Assembly (NCBI RefSeq): GCF_012676905.1
Contig: NZ_CP051428.1
Coordinates: forward strand, 3,434,001-3,498,000
DNA length: 64,000 nt
Source: Paenibacillus albicereus
GTDB lineage: Bacteria; Bacillota; Bacilli; Paenibacillales; Paenibacillaceae
Direction of reading: 5' to 3'
Below are positions 56,866-64,000 of the stretch, piece by piece. The notes below the pieces were generated by a model. That model was not told the DNA's origin, ran no database searches, and saw only the letters and a program-made list of their open reading frames with translations. Position numbers and translations under genes: made by a program. How positions within the stretch are numbered: the stretch's first letter is position 1; each line of letters begins with the position of its first letter.

Positions 56866-58191
56866 TCAGCGGCTCTGGTTCCGGTCCGATCGGCGCTGCT
56901 GCTGGTTGTGGCGGATCTTGTCCTCCATGCCCTGGCGGGTCGCCTCATAGACCGTCGAGCCGGCGAGGCGCTCCGGATAATAAAGCTGATCGACGTAATG
57001 GCCGGGAAAGTCATGCGGGTATTGGTAGCCGACATGGCCGAGCTGCTGCGAGCCCTTGTAATGCGCGTCGCGCAGATGCAGCGGCACTTCGGGCGTGCCG
57101 ACGGCATCCATCTTGGCCATCGCCTTGCCGATGGCGAGGGCGGTCGCATTGGACTTGGGGCTCTCGACCGCGAACAGGATCGCTTGCGCGACGTTGTACT
57201 TCGCCTCGGGCCAGCCGATCTTGTGGTAGGCGTCCATGCTGGCGACCGCCTGCAGCATCGCCTGCGGATTGGCGAGGCCGATGTCCTCGCTGCAGGCGAC
57301 GATAAGGCGGCGGATGAACACCATCGGATCCATGCCGAGCTTCTCGACGGCGTACAGGAACCAGAACAGCGCCGCGTCGCTGGAGCCGCGGATGCTTTTG
57401 TGAAATGCCGACAGCACGTCGTACTGGGTCGACTCGTCGGCCTGCACGGCGCGGCTGCGGATCGACTCCTGAGCGACCTCCAGCGTGACGATCACGGAGC
57501 CGTCCGGCTCGGATGGCGTCGTCACGGCGGCGAGCTCCAGCGCGTTGAGCGCGCGGCGGATGTCGCCGCCTGCCATGGCGGCGATATGCTCCAGCGCTTC
57601 GGGCCGCACGTCGAGCTTCATGAAGCCGAGTCCGCGCTCCTTGTCGGCGATCGCGCGCCGCATCGCTTCCAGCGCATGCCCGCTCTCCAGCGCATGCAGC
57701 CGGAACAGCGTCGAGCGCGACAGCAAGGCGCCGTTGACGGAGTGGAACGGATTTTCGGTCGTCGCGCCGATGAAGATGATGATGCCTTGCTCCACCGCAG
57801 GCAGCAGCGCGTCCTGCCGCGAGGAGTTGAAGCGATGCACCTCGTCGAGGAACAGGATCGTCTTGCGGCCGTACAGCGACTTGGCGCTCTTGGCCCGCTC
57901 GATGACGTCGCGCACGTCCTTGACCGTCGCATCGACGGCGTTGAGCTTGACGAACTCGCCCTCCGTCCGGCGGGAAATGATATGGGCGAGCGTCGTCTTG
58001 CCGCTGCCGGGAGGGCCGAACAGCAGCAGCGAGCTCACCTGGTCGCCTTCGATCGCCCGGCGCAGCAGCGTGCCCGGGCCGACGACGTCGTCCTGGCCGA
58101 TATAGTCGTCGAGCGTCTGAGGCCGCATCCGATCGGCCAGCAGCCTTGCCCGCGGCTGCCGCTCCTCTTCCTTGTAGTCGAACAAGTCCAT
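56866..58191 (-). CDS. rarA: Replication-associated recombination protein A (AAA+ ATPase)
   Basis: 441 residues starting MDLFDYKEEERQPRA with GAGGTGG upstream. RMRPQTLDDYIGQDDVVG, Walker A FGPPGSGKTTLA, Walker B TILFLDEVHRFNSSRQD, sensor IIFIGATTENPFHSVN and the C-terminal tetramerisation domain (HKSIRGSDAALFWFLY-like, DIGLANPQA, WPEAKYNVAQA) match RarA/MgsA. Family knowledge: it acts at stalled replication forks. In B. subtilis its homologue is yrvN, near cymR and aspS, as here. Confidence 0.95.
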   Translation of the reverse strand: MDLFDYKEEERQPRARLLADRMRPQTLDDYIGQDDVVGPGTLLRRAIEGDQVSSLLLFGPPGSGKTTLAHIISRRTEGEFVKLNAVDATVKDVRDVIERAKSAKSLYGRKTILFLDEVHRFNSSRQDALLPAVEQGIIIFIGATTENPFHSVNGALLSRSTLFRLHALESGHALEAMRRAIADKERGLGFMKLDVRPEALEHIAAMAGGDIRRALNALELAAVTTPSEPDGSVIVTLEVAQESIRSRAVQADESTQYDVLSAFHKSIRGSSDAALFWFLYAVEKLGMDPMVFIRRLIVACSEDIGLANPQAMLQAVASMDAYHKIGWPEAKYNVAQAILFAVESPKSNATALAIGKAMAKMDAVGTPEVPLHLRDAHYKGSQQLGHVGYQYPHDFPGHYVDQLYYPERLAGSTVYEATRQGMEDKIRHNQQQRRSDRNQSR

Positions 58192-58307
58192 GCCTGCCAC
58201 CTCGGTTCTAAGAAATTCTCCTGAAAGTGTACCATACCGCGACTTCGGCGTACAAACGTTCGCTTCCGCGTCGGAAGGGGAAGAAGACCGCGGCAAGACG
58301 GCGGACC

Positions 58308-58356
58308 AAAAAAACAAACGACAAATAGACGAAGCGGCCGGCGGTCCGCCTCGTCT
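58308..58356 (-). terminator. Possible terminator of the adenosine deaminase gene
   Basis: Minus strand: GACGAGGCGGA pairs with a near-complement CCGCTTCGTC, followed by a T-rich tract ending in seven Ts. It lies about 110 bases past the stop. Confidence 0.4.
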
Positions 58357-58467
58357 GTGGTCTGCCTACGCTGCCTGCTGCATGGCTGCGCCGTCAGGGC
58401 CCGGACAGCCGGACCGTCGGCACCGCGATGTCCGCGGCAGCGGCGGCAGTGTCCAGGCGGCGGCCGG

Positions 58468-59517
58468 TCAAGCCTGCGCCTCTCCGGCAGTCAGGCCGAG
58501 CTCCCGCCATTCGCGCTCGAAGCTCGCCTTCAGCTGCCGCTTGCGCTCTTCGTCCACGAACGCCGCTTCGATCGCATGCCTCGCCACGTTCTTGATGTCC
58601 CGCTCGGAGAAGCGGAAGCGGCGCGCCAGATTCTCGTATTCCCGGGTCTGGTTCGTGCCGGATACGGTCGGATTGTCCGTATTGACCGTCACGAGCAGCC
58701 CGCTGTCGAGATAGTCCCGGATCGGGTGATGGTCCATCGACGGGACCGCCTTGGTCTGCACGTTGCTGATGACGCACAGCTCGAGCGGAATGCGGCGCTC
58801 GCGGATGAGCTGCGTCACCTCCGCGTCCTCGCGCAGCCGGACTCCGTGTCCGATCCGCCGGGCGCGCAGCTTCTCGACCGCGCAGCGGATGCTGCACGCC
58901 CCGGCCGCCTCGCCGGCATGGATCGTGATCGGCAGGCCGAGCCGATGCGCCAGCTCGAATACTTCGGCATGCAGCTCGTTCGGATAGCCGGCCTCGTCGC
59001 CCGCCAGATCGACGCCGACGACGCCGAGCGACACGAACCGGCTGGCGGCCCGCACGACCTCCTCGTTGTCCATCTGGCCATGATGGCGCATGCAGATGAG
59101 AATCATCCGCACGCAGTGGCCGTATCTCGCCTCCGCCTCCGACAAGCCCTCCGCCACGGCCGTGACGATCTCGTCGACGGACAGGCCTCCTCGCGTGTGG
59201 AGCTGCGGGGCGAACCGCACTTCCACGTATCGGACGTTGTCGAGCGCCGCATCCTCGGCCGCCTCATAGGCGATCCGCTTCAGCGCCGAGCGCGTCTGCA
59301 TGAGCAGCAGCGGCAGCTCGAACCGCTCCAGGTATTCGACCAGGCTGGAGCAGGAAGGCGGCGCCGTCATCCGTTCGGTCAGCTCCCGCAGATCGGCGCA
59401 GCTGAGCTCGATTCCTTCCTCCTCCGCGATCTGGGCCGCCGTCGCCGGCCGCATGCTTCCATCCAGATGGCAATGAAGCTCGATCTTGGGCAAGCGTCGC
59501 ATCAAACTCATCTCCAT
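58468..59517 (-). CDS. add: Adenosine deaminase
   Basis: 349 residues with AAGGTG upstream (MEMSLMRRLPKIELHCHLDGS). Zinc ligands are HCH in the N-terminal motif and the His in ITIHAGEAAG. The catalytic Glu is in the same HAGE motif, with GHGVRL and the zinc-binding Asp in VTVNTDNPTVSGT. It deaminates adenosine (or deoxyadenosine) to inosine in purine salvage. It stands between rarA and tcdA with its own spacing and is not part of the B. subtilis arrangement. Confidence 0.94.
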   Translation of the reverse strand: MEMSLMRRLPKIELHCHLDGSMRPATAAQIAEEEGIELSCADLRELTERMTAPPSCSSLVEYLERFELPLLLMQTRSALKRIAYEAAEDAALDNVRYVEVRFAPQLHTRGGLSVDEIVTAVAEGLSEAEARYGHCVRMILICMRHHGQMDNEEVVRAASRFVSLGVVGVDLAGDEAGYPNELHAEVFELAHRLGLPITIHAGEAAGACSIRCAVEKLRARRIGHGVRLREDAEVTQLIRERRIPLELCVISNVQTKAVPSMDHHPIRDYLDSGLLVTVNTDNPTVSGTNQTREYENLARRFRFSERDIKNVARHAIEAAFVDEERKRQLKASFEREWRELGLTAGEAQA

Positions 59518-59654
59518 CGTCCATCACCTTCCCGCAGGGTATTAGATCGATGGTACTTCCTCTACAGGTCGATGTCAATATACCTCACCCAAAATAGGCT
59601 TTCCCTTAATAGGTGACATATACCTATCTTGTGGGATCGAACCGGACTGTCCGC

Positions 59655-60410
59655 CTACACCTCGATGCCGCTCTTCTCCAGCAGGTCCCGCACCGCTGCG
59701 CTGACCATGATGAGGCCGGCGACCGGCGGCACGAACGCGTTGCTCGCCGGCGGCTGCTGCGCCTTGCGGATCTCCGGCGCGTTGTCCGGCACGATCCGCT
59801 GCGTCACGTCCTCGCGCGGCTTTTTAGGGGCCTCCGACGAGAAGACCACCTTCACGCCCTTGCGCACGCCTTCGCGGCGCAGCTTCTGGCGGACGACACG
59901 CGCGACCGGGTCGGTATGCGTCTTGGAGATGTCCGTCACCGTGAACTTCGTCGGGTCCATCTTGTTGGCCGCGCCCATGCTGGAGATGACCGGAATGTTC
60001 CGCTCCAGGCACTGCTTGATGAGATGCACCTTGTACGAGATCGTGTCGGAAGCGTCGAGCACGTAGTCGAGCGGGTACTGGAACAGCTTCTCGTACGTCT
60101 CCTCCGTATAGAACATGCGCAGGCTGATCGCCTCGCACTCCGGGTTGATGAGCTGGATGCGGTCGCGCATCAGATCCGCCTTCGGCTGGCCGACCGTCGT
60201 CGTCAAGGCGTGGATCTGGCGGTTGATGTTGGTGATGTCGACGACATCCTTGTCGATCAGGATGATGCGGCCGACGCCGGTGCGCGCGAGCGCCTCCGCG
60301 GCGATCGAGCCGACGCCGCCGATGCCGAGCACGGCGACCGTGCTGCGCTTCATGACGTCGATGCCTTCCGGACCGAACGCGAGCTCGGTGCGGGAAAACT
60401 GGTTCAACAT
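59655..60410 (-). CDS. tcdA: tRNA threonylcarbamoyladenosine dehydratase (TcdA/CsdL)
   Basis: 251 residues starting MLNQFSRTELAFGPEGI with GGGAGG upstream. E1-like fold: the nucleotide-binding VLGIGGVGSIAAEALARTGVG in outline, DKDVVDITNINRQIHA, and VLDASDTISYKVHLIKQCL in outline. Family knowledge: it forms cyclic t6A37 in ANN-decoding tRNAs using ATP. The B. subtilis homologue (YrvM) lies between aspS and rarA, the same neighbourhood as here. Confidence 0.93.
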   Translation of the reverse strand: MLNQFSRTELAFGPEGIDVMKRSTVAVLGIGGVGSIAAEALARTGVGRIILIDKDVVDITNINRQIHALTTTVGQPKADLMRDRIQLINPECEAISLRMFYTEETYEKLFQYPLDYVLDASDTISYKVHLIKQCLERNIPVISSMGAANKMDPTKFTVTDISKTHTDPVARVVRQKLRREGVRKGVKVVFSSEAPKKPREDVTQRIVPDNAPEIRKAQQPPASNAFVPPVAGLIMVSAAVRDLLEKSGIEV

Positions 60411-60463
60411 GGGCTTTCGCCTCCCTATCTGGTTTCCAGCGGTTGCCCGCGGGCGATGCCAAA

Positions 60464-60495
60464 GCCGCACCGGAGCCGGTGCGGCTTTGGCGGCA
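60464..60495 (-). terminator. Terminator downstream of aspS
   Basis: A perfect 13-bp stem (AAAGCCGCACCGG with its complement) ends in only three Ts, so termination may be partial and tcdA may be partly co-transcribed with hisS-aspS. Confidence 0.55.
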
Positions 60496-60551
60496 AATCT
60501 ATGGTCCGGAGCAGCGGGCTTGCCGCCGCTGCGGGCGACGCGGCGTCCCGA

Positions 60552-62384
60552 TCAGCCTTGGACGGGAGCGCCGGCGGCCGCTTCGGCCGGCTGGCCGCCT
60601 TGCGGCGCGGCCGGCTTGGAGCCTGGCTTCGGCACGGTGCGGATGTGCAGCTGCTGCAGCTGGGCAAGATCGACCTGTGCCGGAGCATCCATGAGCAGGT
60701 CGGTCGCGCTGGCCGTTTTCGGGAAGGCGATCGTCTCGCGCAGGTTGCTGCGGTTCGTCAGCAGCATGACGAGGCGGTCGAAGCCGAACGCGATGCCGCC
60801 ATGCGGTGGCGTGCCGTACTCGAACGCATCGAGCAGGAAGCCGAATTTGTCATGCGCTTCTTCCATCGAGAAGCCGAGCGCCTGGAACATCTGCTCCTGC
60901 ACCTCGCGCTTGTAGATCCGCATCGAGCCGCCGCCGACCTCGTAGCCGTTCAGCACGAGATCGTATGCTTGCGCGCGGATCGCGCCCGGATCGGTCTCGA
61001 ACAGATGCAGATCCTCTTCCTTCGGCCGCGTGAACGGATGATGCTCCGCCACGTAGCGCTTCGCCTCCTCGTCCCAGCCGAGCAGCGGGAAGTCCACGAC
61101 CCAAGCGAACTTGTACGCGGAGTCGTCGATCAAGCCGAGCTGGCGGCCGACCTTCAGGCGCAGGTTGCCGAGCACGTCGGCGACGACCTTCTTCTTGTCC
61201 GCAGAGAACATGAGCAGGTCGCCTTCTTCCACGCCCAGCCGCTCGGTAAGCGCCTGGATTTCCTCCGGCTTGAGGAACTTGACGATCGGTCCGCGCCACT
61301 CGCCGTCCTTGACCGTGATCCAGGCCAGGCCCTTGCCGCCGTAACGGGCCGCGAACGGCTGCAGGTCATCCAGCTCCTTGCGGCTCCAGCTCGCGCAGCC
61401 TTTGGCATTGAGGACGCGCACGACGCCCCCGCTCGACGCGACGCTGGCGAATACCTTGACGTCGCTCGACGAGACGATATCGGTGATGTCCTCGATCTCC
61501 AGGCCGAAGCGCAGGTCCGGCTTGTCCGAGCCGTACTTGTCGATAGCGTCGGCGTAGGTGATGCGCTGGAACGGGGCCGGAATGTCGACGCCGACCGTCT
61601 CCTTGAACAGTCGCTGGGCGAGGCTCTCCATCATGGCGAGCAGCTCGTCCTGGCTCAGGAACGACGTCTCGATGTCGACCTGGGTGAACTCCGGCTGGCG
61701 GTCGGCACGCAGGTCCTCGTCGCGGAAGCAGCGTGCGATCTGGTAGTAGCGCTCGATGCCGCCGACCATGAGCAGCTGCTTGTACAGCTGCGGCGACTGC
61801 GGAAGCGCGAAGAACTCCTCCGCATGCACGCGGCTCGGCACGAGGTAGTCGCGCGCGCCTTCCGGCGAGCTCTTCGTCAGGATCGGCGTCTCCACCTCGA
61901 CGAACTGCTCGCCGTCCAGGAAGTCGCGGAAAATTTTCGCAGCCTTGGAGCGGAGCAGCAGCGTGCGCTGCATCTCCGGACGGCGCAGGTCCAGGTAGCG
62001 ATACTTCAGGCGGAGCGTCTCGTCCACCTCGATGCCGTCCTCGATCGGGAACGGAGGCGTCTTGGCCGCGTTCAGCACTTCGATCTCTGTGACGCGCACC
62101 TCGATCTCGCCCGTTTCCAGGTTCGGATTGCGCGTCTCCGCGTCGCGCTCGACGACCTTGCCTTTGACGGCAAGCACGTACTCGCTGCGCGCGCGATCGG
62201 CGACAGCCAGCGCATCGCCGGAGAAGTCCGGGTTGAAGACGATCTGCACGATGCCGGTGCGGTCGCGCAGGTCGATGAACAGCACGCCCCCGAGGTCGCG
62301 GCGGCGCTGCACCCACCCTTTCAGTTCGACGGTCTTGCCTACGTCCGCCTTGCTCAAGCGTCCGCATTGAATGATGCTGCTCAT
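60552..62384 (-). CDS. aspS: Aspartyl-tRNA synthetase
   Basis: 610 residues starting [21 protein letters not shown]. The N-terminal OB-fold has [25 protein letters not shown] in outline. Class II motifs: motif 2 [18 protein letters not shown], the bacterial GAD insertion, and motif 3 [13 protein letters not shown]. The Ala/Pro-rich C-terminal tail is extended. The start lies five bases after the hisS stop, with the AAGGAG site inside the end of hisS, so the two are coupled and share the upstream T-box. Confidence 0.97.
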   Translation of the reverse strand: MSSIIQCGRLSKADVGKTVELKGWVQRRRDLGGVLFIDLRDRTGIVQIVFNPDFSGDALAVADRARSEYVLAVKGKVVERDAETRNPNLETGEIEVRVTEIEVLNAAKTPPFPIEDGIEVDETLRLKYRYLDLRRPEMQRTLLLRSKAAKIFRDFLDGEQFVEVETPILTKSSPEGARDYLVPSRVHAEEFFALPQSPQLYKQLLMVGGIERYYQIARCFRDEDLRADRQPEFTQVDIETSFLSQDELLAMMESLAQRLFKETVGVDIPAPFQRITYADAIDKYGSDKPDLRFGLEIEDITDIVSSSDVKVFASVASSGGVVRVLNAKGCASWSRKELDDLQPFAARYGGKGLAWITVKDGEWRGPIVKFLKPEEIQALTERLGVEEGDLLMFSADKKKVVADVLGNLRLKVGRQLGLIDDSAYKFAWVVDFPLLGWDEEAKRYVAEHHPFTRPKEEDLHLFETDPGAIRAQAYDLVLNGYEVGGGSMRIYKREVQEQMFQALGFSMEEAHDKFGFLLDAFEYGTPPHGGIAFGFDRLVMLLTNRSNLRETIAFPKTASATDLLMDAPAQVDLAQLQQLHIRTVPKPGSKPAAPQGGQPAEAAAGAPVQG

Positions 62385-62389
62385 ATCCT

Positions 62390-63661
62390 TCACTCCTTGT
62401 CGGTAGTTGGCTGTTCGTTGCGGATCGCAGCGGCCAGGCCGCTCAGGGGCACCATCCGCTGCTCGCCCGTATCCATCCGCTTGAGCGCGATCTGCCCTTG
62501 CGCCAGCTCGTCGTCGCCGAGGATCGCCGTGAAGCGGGCGGCATAACGGTCGGCGGATTTCATTTGGGCTTTCATCTTGCGCCCTTGGTAGTCGCGATCC
62601 GCCGACAATCCGGCGCCGCGCAGCGCATGCAGCTGCCGGGACACCTCGCGCTCGGCCGCCTCGCCGAGAGCGACCAGATAGACGTCGAGCGGCTGCGCCG
62701 CCGAAGCCTCCTCCTGCTGATGCTCCAGGATGAGCACGGTGCGCTCGAGGCCGAGGCCGAAGCCGACGCCCGGCTGGTCCGGCCCGCCGATCTCGCCGAC
62801 GAGGCCGTTGTAGCGCCCGCCGCCGCCGATCGTGTCGATCGCGCCGATGCCCTCCGCCTTGAATTCGAAAGCGGTGTGCGTGTAGTAATCCAAGCCGCGC
62901 ACGAGGCGAGGGTTGATTTCATACGGGATGCCCATGTCGTCGAGGGCGGCTTTCGCCTGGGCGAAGTGCTGCGCGCTCGCCTCGTCGAGGCTGTCGAGAA
63001 TCGACGGCGCGCCTTCGAAGTGCTCCTGGTCGACCTTGCAGTCCAGCACGCGCAGCGGATTGCGGTCCATGCGCGACTGGCAGTCCTTGCAAAGCAGCTG
63101 CCGCTTCGGCTCGAGGAAGTCGAGCAGCTTGGAGCGGAATTGCGCCCGCACCTCCGGCGTGCCGACGGAATTGATCTCGACGCGCACGCCGCGCAGCCCG
63201 ACCTCCGTGTAGAACGTGTAGCCGAGCGCGATCACCTCGGCGTCAAGCGCGGGGTCCGCCGAGCCGAGCGCTTCCACGCCGAACTGATGGAACTGGCGGT
63301 AGCGTCCCGCCTGCTGGCGCTCGTAGCGGAACATCGGCCCGATGTAGTACAGCTTGGTCAGATCCGGCTCGCCGTACAGCTTGTTCTCCACGTAGGCGCG
63401 CACGACGCCCGCCGTCCCCTCCGGCCGCAGCGTCAGGCTGCGGCTGCCGCGGTCCTCGAACGTATACATTTCCTTCTCGACGATGTCCGTCGTCTCGCCG
63501 ACGCCGCGGCGGAACAGATCCGTCGACTCGAACATCGGCGTGCGGATTTCCCTGAAGTTGAAGCGTCGGCAGATTTCCCGCGCCTTCGCCTCTACGAGCT
63601 GCCAGCGCTCGACCGCTCCGGGCAGCAAATCCTGAGTGCCCGGCATTTTTTGAAACCTCAT
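62390..63661 (-). CDS. hisS: Histidyl-tRNA synthetase
   Basis: 423 residues from the ATG with GGAGGGG upstream ([20 protein letters not shown]). Class II motifs: [12 protein letters not shown], motif 2 [20 protein letters not shown], the histidine-specific [25 protein letters not shown] and motif 3 [15 protein letters not shown]. The C-terminal anticodon domain is complete. It is the first gene of the hisS-aspS operon, controlled by the T-box leader. Confidence 0.97.
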   Translation of the reverse strand: MRFQKMPGTQDLLPGAVERWQLVEAKAREICRRFNFREIRTPMFESTDLFRRGVGETTDIVEKEMYTFEDRGSRSLTLRPEGTAGVVRAYVENKLYGEPDLTKLYYIGPMFRYERQQAGRYRQFHQFGVEALGSADPALDAEVIALGYTFYTEVGLRGVRVEINSVGTPEVRAQFRSKLLDFLEPKRQLLCKDCQSRMDRNPLRVLDCKVDQEHFEGAPSILDSLDEASAQHFAQAKAALDDMGIPYEINPRLVRGLDYYTHTAFEFKAEGIGAIDTIGGGGRYNGLVGEIGGPDQPGVGFGLGLERTVLILEHQQEEASAAQPLDVYLVALGEAAEREVSRQLHALRGAGLSADRDYQGRKMKAQMKSADRYAARFTAILGDDELAQGQIALKRMDTGEQRMVPLSGLAAAIRNEQPTTDKE

Positions 63662-63715
63662 GCATGCCCCTCCTGTCTCTATTTCCTCGCATCGCCCGGG
63701 CGGGCGGAAAACAGC

Positions 63716-64000
63716 AAAAAGGCTCCCGTCCGCCGGCGACGACATGTCGCCAGGGACGAGAGCCATCGTTCATTCTCCCGTGGTGCCACCCTGATTCCGA
63801 ATGCGAAGGCTACTGCCAGCCCGCGCGTCCGCTCCGATGCGGTTAACGCCCGCCACACGCGATCAGCTACTTCGTTCCCGTTTCGCCGACCGTTCTCCGG
63901 GATGTCCTTCTTCCAGCCACCATAAGGACGCTTGCAGCCGAACGGCGTCCCTCTCTGCGTACGTGTGCTGAACTACTTGTTCCCATCATCGAAGCCATAT
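63716..64000 (-). promoter_or_regulatory. T-box leader of hisS-aspS (5' end cut by the window)
   Basis: The T-box sequence AGGGTGGCACCACGG is at 63778-63792 on the minus strand. The terminator (GGCTCTCGTCCC with its partner and TTTTT) is at 63716-63764. Stem I motifs GGGAACAAGTAG and CAGAGAGGGACG are near 63945-63985. The candidate specifier region GAAGGACATCCC at 63899-63910 contains GAC (Asp) overlapping CAT (His). The promoter would lie beyond 64000. Confidence 0.9.

Noticed and set aside
59613-62546. Plus-strand frame of 977 codons antisense to tcdA and aspS
   Set aside because: No family motifs, composition biased to Arg, His, Asp and Leu, and both opposite genes are fully conserved synthetase or modification genes.

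Overview
The window comes from a high-GC, low-copy-number chromosome of a Firmicute in the order Bacillales, most likely Paenibacillus or a close relative. This is inferred from several features: strong AGGAGG ribosome binding sites, T-box leaders, a CymR/YrvO/MnmA/YrrD/AlaS/IreB/RuvX gene order like that of Bacillus subtilis, a GlnR/TnrA-type operator, SigD-type chemoreceptor promoters, and several proteins with copper-amine-oxidase-N 'stalk' domains. No phage, insertion sequence, CRISPR array, rRNA or tRNA gene was found.

Left part (1-7.5 kb): a petrobactin-type catecholate/citrate siderophore operon reads leftward (asbA, asbB, asbC, asbD, start of asbE, cut by the edge). A Btr-like AraC regulator with a siderophore-binding domain reads away from it, and a near-consensus Fur box lies between them. 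From 7.5 to 12.5 kb there is a scatter of small metabolic genes: two nitroreductases, a Sir2 deacetylase, the YhaM exoribonuclease, an acidic orphan protein and a MarR regulator.

12.6-17.7 kb: a complete urease operon without ureE (ureA-B-C-F-G-D, leftward). A perfect GlnR/TnrA palindrome lies upstream of ureA, and both ureF and ureD appear to start with TTG overlapping the previous stop codon. 17.8-19.9 kb: a two-component system and a 39-residue membrane peptide, with similar 11-bp-periodic direct repeats upstream of both the regulator and the peptide. 20-26.8 kb: a stalk-domain protein, ilvD, an ECF sigma/anti-sigma pair, a polysaccharide deacetylase and an AI-2E-type permease.

26.8-35.6 kb: three large methyl-accepting chemotaxis proteins, each with its own SigD-like promoter, with a class B penicillin-binding protein between the first and second. 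35.8-43.7 kb: a conserved RNA-modification and cell-wall block, alaS - ireB - ruvX - two DUF1292 genes - mltG - trhP1 - trhP2, led by an alanine T-box. 43.7-50.3 kb: an RCC1/stalk protein, a second AI-2E-type permease, a small zinc ribbon, a PRC-barrel protein, and the cymR/cysteine desulfurase pair divergent from mnmA.

50.3-56.6 kb is the most irregular part. It has a 51-bp tandem repeat array, several strong hairpins, a DrrAB-like ABC exporter, G-rich repeats, an SRPBCC gene whose 3' end is duplicated, a CNNM/CBS protein lacking its usual C-terminal domain, and mntH. 56.7-64 kb holds rarA, adenosine deaminase, tcdA and the aspS-hisS operon, led by a T-box whose candidate specifier contains overlapping Asp and His codons. 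Start codons were chosen by ribosome binding site and promoter position. All functional calls come from reading protein motifs, not from database searches.
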